NCBI GenBank assembly: GCA_029934735.1
Contig: JAOZLR010000133.1
Location: 1 to 7,090, forward strand
DNA from: Bacteroidales bacterium
GTDB taxonomy: Bacteria; Bacteroidota; Bacteroidia; Bacteroidales; JAADJA01
Direction: 5' to 3'
Length of the DNA: 7,090 nt
The notes beneath the pieces are model-generated. The model saw only the letters and a list, made by a program, of their open reading frames with translations. It was not told the origin of the DNA and did no database searches. This document shows positions 5,084 through 7,090 of the stretch, in pieces. Position 1 is the stretch's first letter. Each line of letters starts with the position of its first letter. The translations under genes were made by a program, and so were the position numbers.

Positions 5084-6436
5084 TTGGAAGATCCTGACAG
5101 TGATCCTCATTTGTATTCCTTTAAGATTCTTCTATCTGTTTTAAACGGAAATATGTCGGTTAGTTTGGTAATTGGCCTTGTAGTAGTTTTGTTATTGCTC
5201 TTCTTTTCAGCAATGATATCAGGCTCTGAAATAGCTTTTTTTTCGTTTAGCCCTGCAAATCTGAAACAGGTCAGAGAGAGTGACTCTGGAAGAAATAGAA
5301 TAATTCTTGCCCTTCTCGATATGCCCAAAAGGTTGCTGGCAACAATACTTATTGTCAATAACTTTGTGAATGTGGGTATTGTAATTCTCAGCTCCTATCT
5401 TATTAATGAGATTTTTAACTTTATTGAATTCCCTGTTTTCGGATTTATTATTGAGGTCATTGTTATAACATCATTTATTTTGTTATTCGGTGAAATAATT
5501 CCCAAAATTTTTGCTGCTCAAAAGCCGGTTCTTTTTGCTTCTATAATGGCAAAGCCTTTGCATTTTCTTGCAGCATTGTTCTATCCGCTTAGTATTTTAC
5601 TCGTTAAATCCACTTCGGTTATTGATAAAAGGATTGCGAAAAAAGGAGTTGATGTTTCGATGAGCGATCTTTCAGATGCTATTGATATAACTTCTGATGA
5701 AAATATGGATGAGGATGACACTAAAATATTGAAGGGAATAGTTCGTTTTACAGATATTGATGTTAAGGAGATTATGAAGTCGCGGGTGGATGTTACAGCT
5801 TTGGATGCAGAAACACCTTTTAAGAAAATTCTGGAGCTAATCATTGACTCGGGTTATTCCAGAATACCTGTTTTTGAGGAGACCTTTGATAATGTAAAAG
5901 GTATTCTTTACATAAAAGACCTGCTTCCTCATTTAAACGAAAATGATGATTATGACTGGCTGTTGCTGTTACGTAAGCCCTTCTTCGTACCTGAGAATAA
6001 AAAGATAAACGACCTGCTGAAAGAGTTTCAGGATAAAAAAATCCATCTTGCTGTTGTGGTTGATGAATACGGCGGCACTTCTGGTATTATTACTATGGAG
6101 GATATACTTGAGGAGATAGTGGGTGAAATCACAGATGAATTTGATTCTCCCGAAGATGAAGTTGATTATAAAAAAATTGATGATAGAACTTACCTGTTTG
6201 AAGGTAAAACAAGTATTAATGATTTTTGTAAAATAGTTGGAATTGATGACGATATTTTTGATGAAGTAAAGGGTGAATCGGATTCACTTGCAGGACTTAT
6301 TCTTGAACTTGAGGGCGAAATTCCGGAAAAAGACAGTAGCACAACATTTAATAATTTTGTTTTCAAAGTTGTTACGGTTGATCAACGCAGAATAAAGAAG
6401 GTAAGGGTGACAATAAAGGAAGATGATGGGGACTAG
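5084..6436 (+). CDS. gldE: Gliding motility-associated membrane protein GldE (CNNM/CBS/CorC-type)
   Basis: GldE is an inner-membrane protein of the CNNM/CorC group. In Flavobacterium johnsoniae it is encoded next to gldD and linked to gliding and the T9SS; its molecular activity is not settled. It has 450 residues from a TTG start. A DUF21/CNNM domain covers about 27-205 with membrane segments near 25-45, 84-105, 118-138 and 148-175, and contains the conserved GEIIPK (136-141). Two CBS domains follow (about 224-285 and 295-350, with VVVDEYGGTSGIITMED). A CorC/HlyC-type C-terminal domain spans about 362-447. An in-frame TAA directly precedes the TTG (one codon between), so the only ATG option is 5153 (residue 24). 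I prefer TTG because the residues before that ATG include DPDSDPHLYS, like the Asp-Pro-rich start I recall in GldE homologs, and because the predicted transcript start fits. The 52-base gap to gldD holds no terminator. Confidence 0.93.
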   Translation: MEDPDSDPHLYSFKILLSVLNGNMSVSLVIGLVVVLLLLFFSAMISGSEIAFFSFSPANLKQVRESDSGRNRIILALLDMPKRLLATILIVNNFVNVGIVILSSYLINEIFNFIEFPVFGFIIEVIVITSFILLFGEIIPKIFAAQKPVLFASIMAKPLHFLAALFYPLSILLVKSTSVIDKRIAKKGVDVSMSDLSDAIDITSDENMDEDDTKILKGIVRFTDIDVKEIMKSRVDVTALDAETPFKKILELIIDSGYSRIPVFEETFDNVKGILYIKDLLPHLNENDDYDWLLLLRKPFFVPENKKINDLLKEFQDKKIHLAVVVDEYGGTSGIITMEDILEEIVGEITDEFDSPEDEVDYKKIDDRTYLFEGKTSINDFCKIVGIDDDIFDEVKGESDSLAGLILELEGEIPEKDSSTTFNNFVFKVVTVDQRRIKKVRVTIKEDDGD

Positions 6437-6488
6437 TATCAAGAAGTAATTCTCAAAATGTAAAAATCAAGAAAATTAATATTATAAG

Positions 6489-7090
6489 ATGAGTGAAAGT
6501 CCAATGTATCCCAAATCTTTAAGCTTAAGAATTAAATTGTTTGTGCTTAATTTATTTCACCTTTCTAAAATTACAACAATAATTGTCATATTAGCTATGA
6601 TGTTCACCTTGGCTTCCTGTGGTAGTGACTATTATCCGAAACCGAGAGGTTATATGCGTATTGACCTTCCCAGGAAAGAGTATGTGAAATTTGATACAAC
6701 CTATCCCTTTACATTTGAGTATCCCGTTTATTCCAAATTTGTTCCCGATACTGATGTTAATGCCGAGCCATACTGGTTTAATATTGATTTTCCGCAGTTT
6801 AACGGTCAGCTAAACGTAAGCTACAAACCGATTAATAATAATGTAGTAAAGTATCTTGAAGATACCCGTACGCTGGTTATGAAGCATATTCCCAAGGCGA
6901 ATGCTATTGAGAGTAAGCAGTTTATTGATAAAAAGAATAATATTTTCGGACTTACCTATTCAATCTCAGGAACCGAAGCAGCCTCACCTTTTCAGTTTTA
7001 TCTTACTGACAGTACAAAAAATTTTGTGCGTGGAGCTTTATATTTCAACACTGTTCCCAACAATGATTCCCTTGCTCCTGTAATTGATTT
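6489..7090 (+). CDS. gldD: Gliding motility lipoprotein GldD (3' end outside window)
   Basis: GldD is a lipoprotein required for gliding in F. johnsoniae and associated with T9SS function. 200 residues are visible and the frame is still open at the window edge; comparing mature lengths, only a short C-terminal piece is probably missing. A hydrophobic stretch (about 28-42) ends in the lipobox LASC, with Cys44 as the lipidated residue. The mature part opens GSDYYPKPRGYMRIDLPRKE, the family's PKPxxYxRxDLP signature, followed by PYWFNIDFPQFNGQLNVSYK (94-113). An in-frame TAA at 6477-6479 bounds the start. ATG 6489 and ATG 6504 are both possible, giving an unusually long N-terminal region (43 or 38 residues) before the Cys. 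The ATGs nearest the Cys (residues 37 and 38) are too close for a signal peptide. It follows gldE by 52 bases, presumably in the same transcript. Confidence 0.93.
   Translation, partial: MSESPMYPKSLSLRIKLFVLNLFHLSKITTIIVILAMMFTLASCGSDYYPKPRGYMRIDLPRKEYVKFDTTYPFTFEYPVYSKFVPDTDVNAEPYWFNIDFPQFNGQLNVSYKPINNNVVKYLEDTRTLVMKHIPKANAIESKQFIDKKNNIFGLTYSISGTEAASPFQFYLTDSTKNFVRGALYFNTVPNNDSLAPVID

Overview
The window looks like chromosomal DNA of an AT-rich Bacteroidota. Three things suggest this: a type A C-terminal sorting domain of the type IX secretion system (T9SS), the gliding-associated genes gldE and gldD beside ssb, and promoters matching the Bacteroidota consensus (TTG, about 17-23 bases, TAnnTTTG) with almost no Shine-Dalgarno sequences. 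I cannot name a genus. There are no tRNA or rRNA genes, insertion sequences, CRISPR arrays or other signs of mobility.

Left part, plus strand (1-1109): the 3' end of a secreted esterase-like alpha/beta hydrolase with a T9SS sorting domain. After a 3-base gap comes a small exported protein that reads like an outer-membrane beta-barrel. These two look like an accessory, surface-directed pair.

Middle, minus strand (1174-4321), in transcription order: an HU-family DNA-binding protein; a 29-residue, extremely basic protein resembling the bS22/mS38 (AURKAIP1/COX24) ribosomal family; a strong intrinsic terminator; an RNase E/G-family ribonuclease; and tryptophanyl-tRNA synthetase. Apart from HU, whose role is nucleoid organisation, the theme is translation and RNA processing. 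HU and the 29-residue protein probably share one transcript. The RNase gene must start a new one after the terminator, and trpS may be read through from it or from its own weak promoter.

Right part, plus strand (4582-7090): ssb, gldE and the start of gldD. A 260-base, AT-rich divergent spacer (4322-4581) separates HU from ssb and carries promoters in both directions. From memory, many Bacteroidota have mutY between HU and ssb; there is no trace of it here. GldE (CNNM/CBS/CorC-type membrane protein) and GldD (lipoprotein) belong to the gliding/T9SS-associated set, which fits with a T9SS cargo at the left edge.

Most of the window is conserved core sequence and I see no convincing new multi-gene system. 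The best candidate for something overlooked is the 29-residue gene at 3931-4020, which is short enough for most gene callers to miss.
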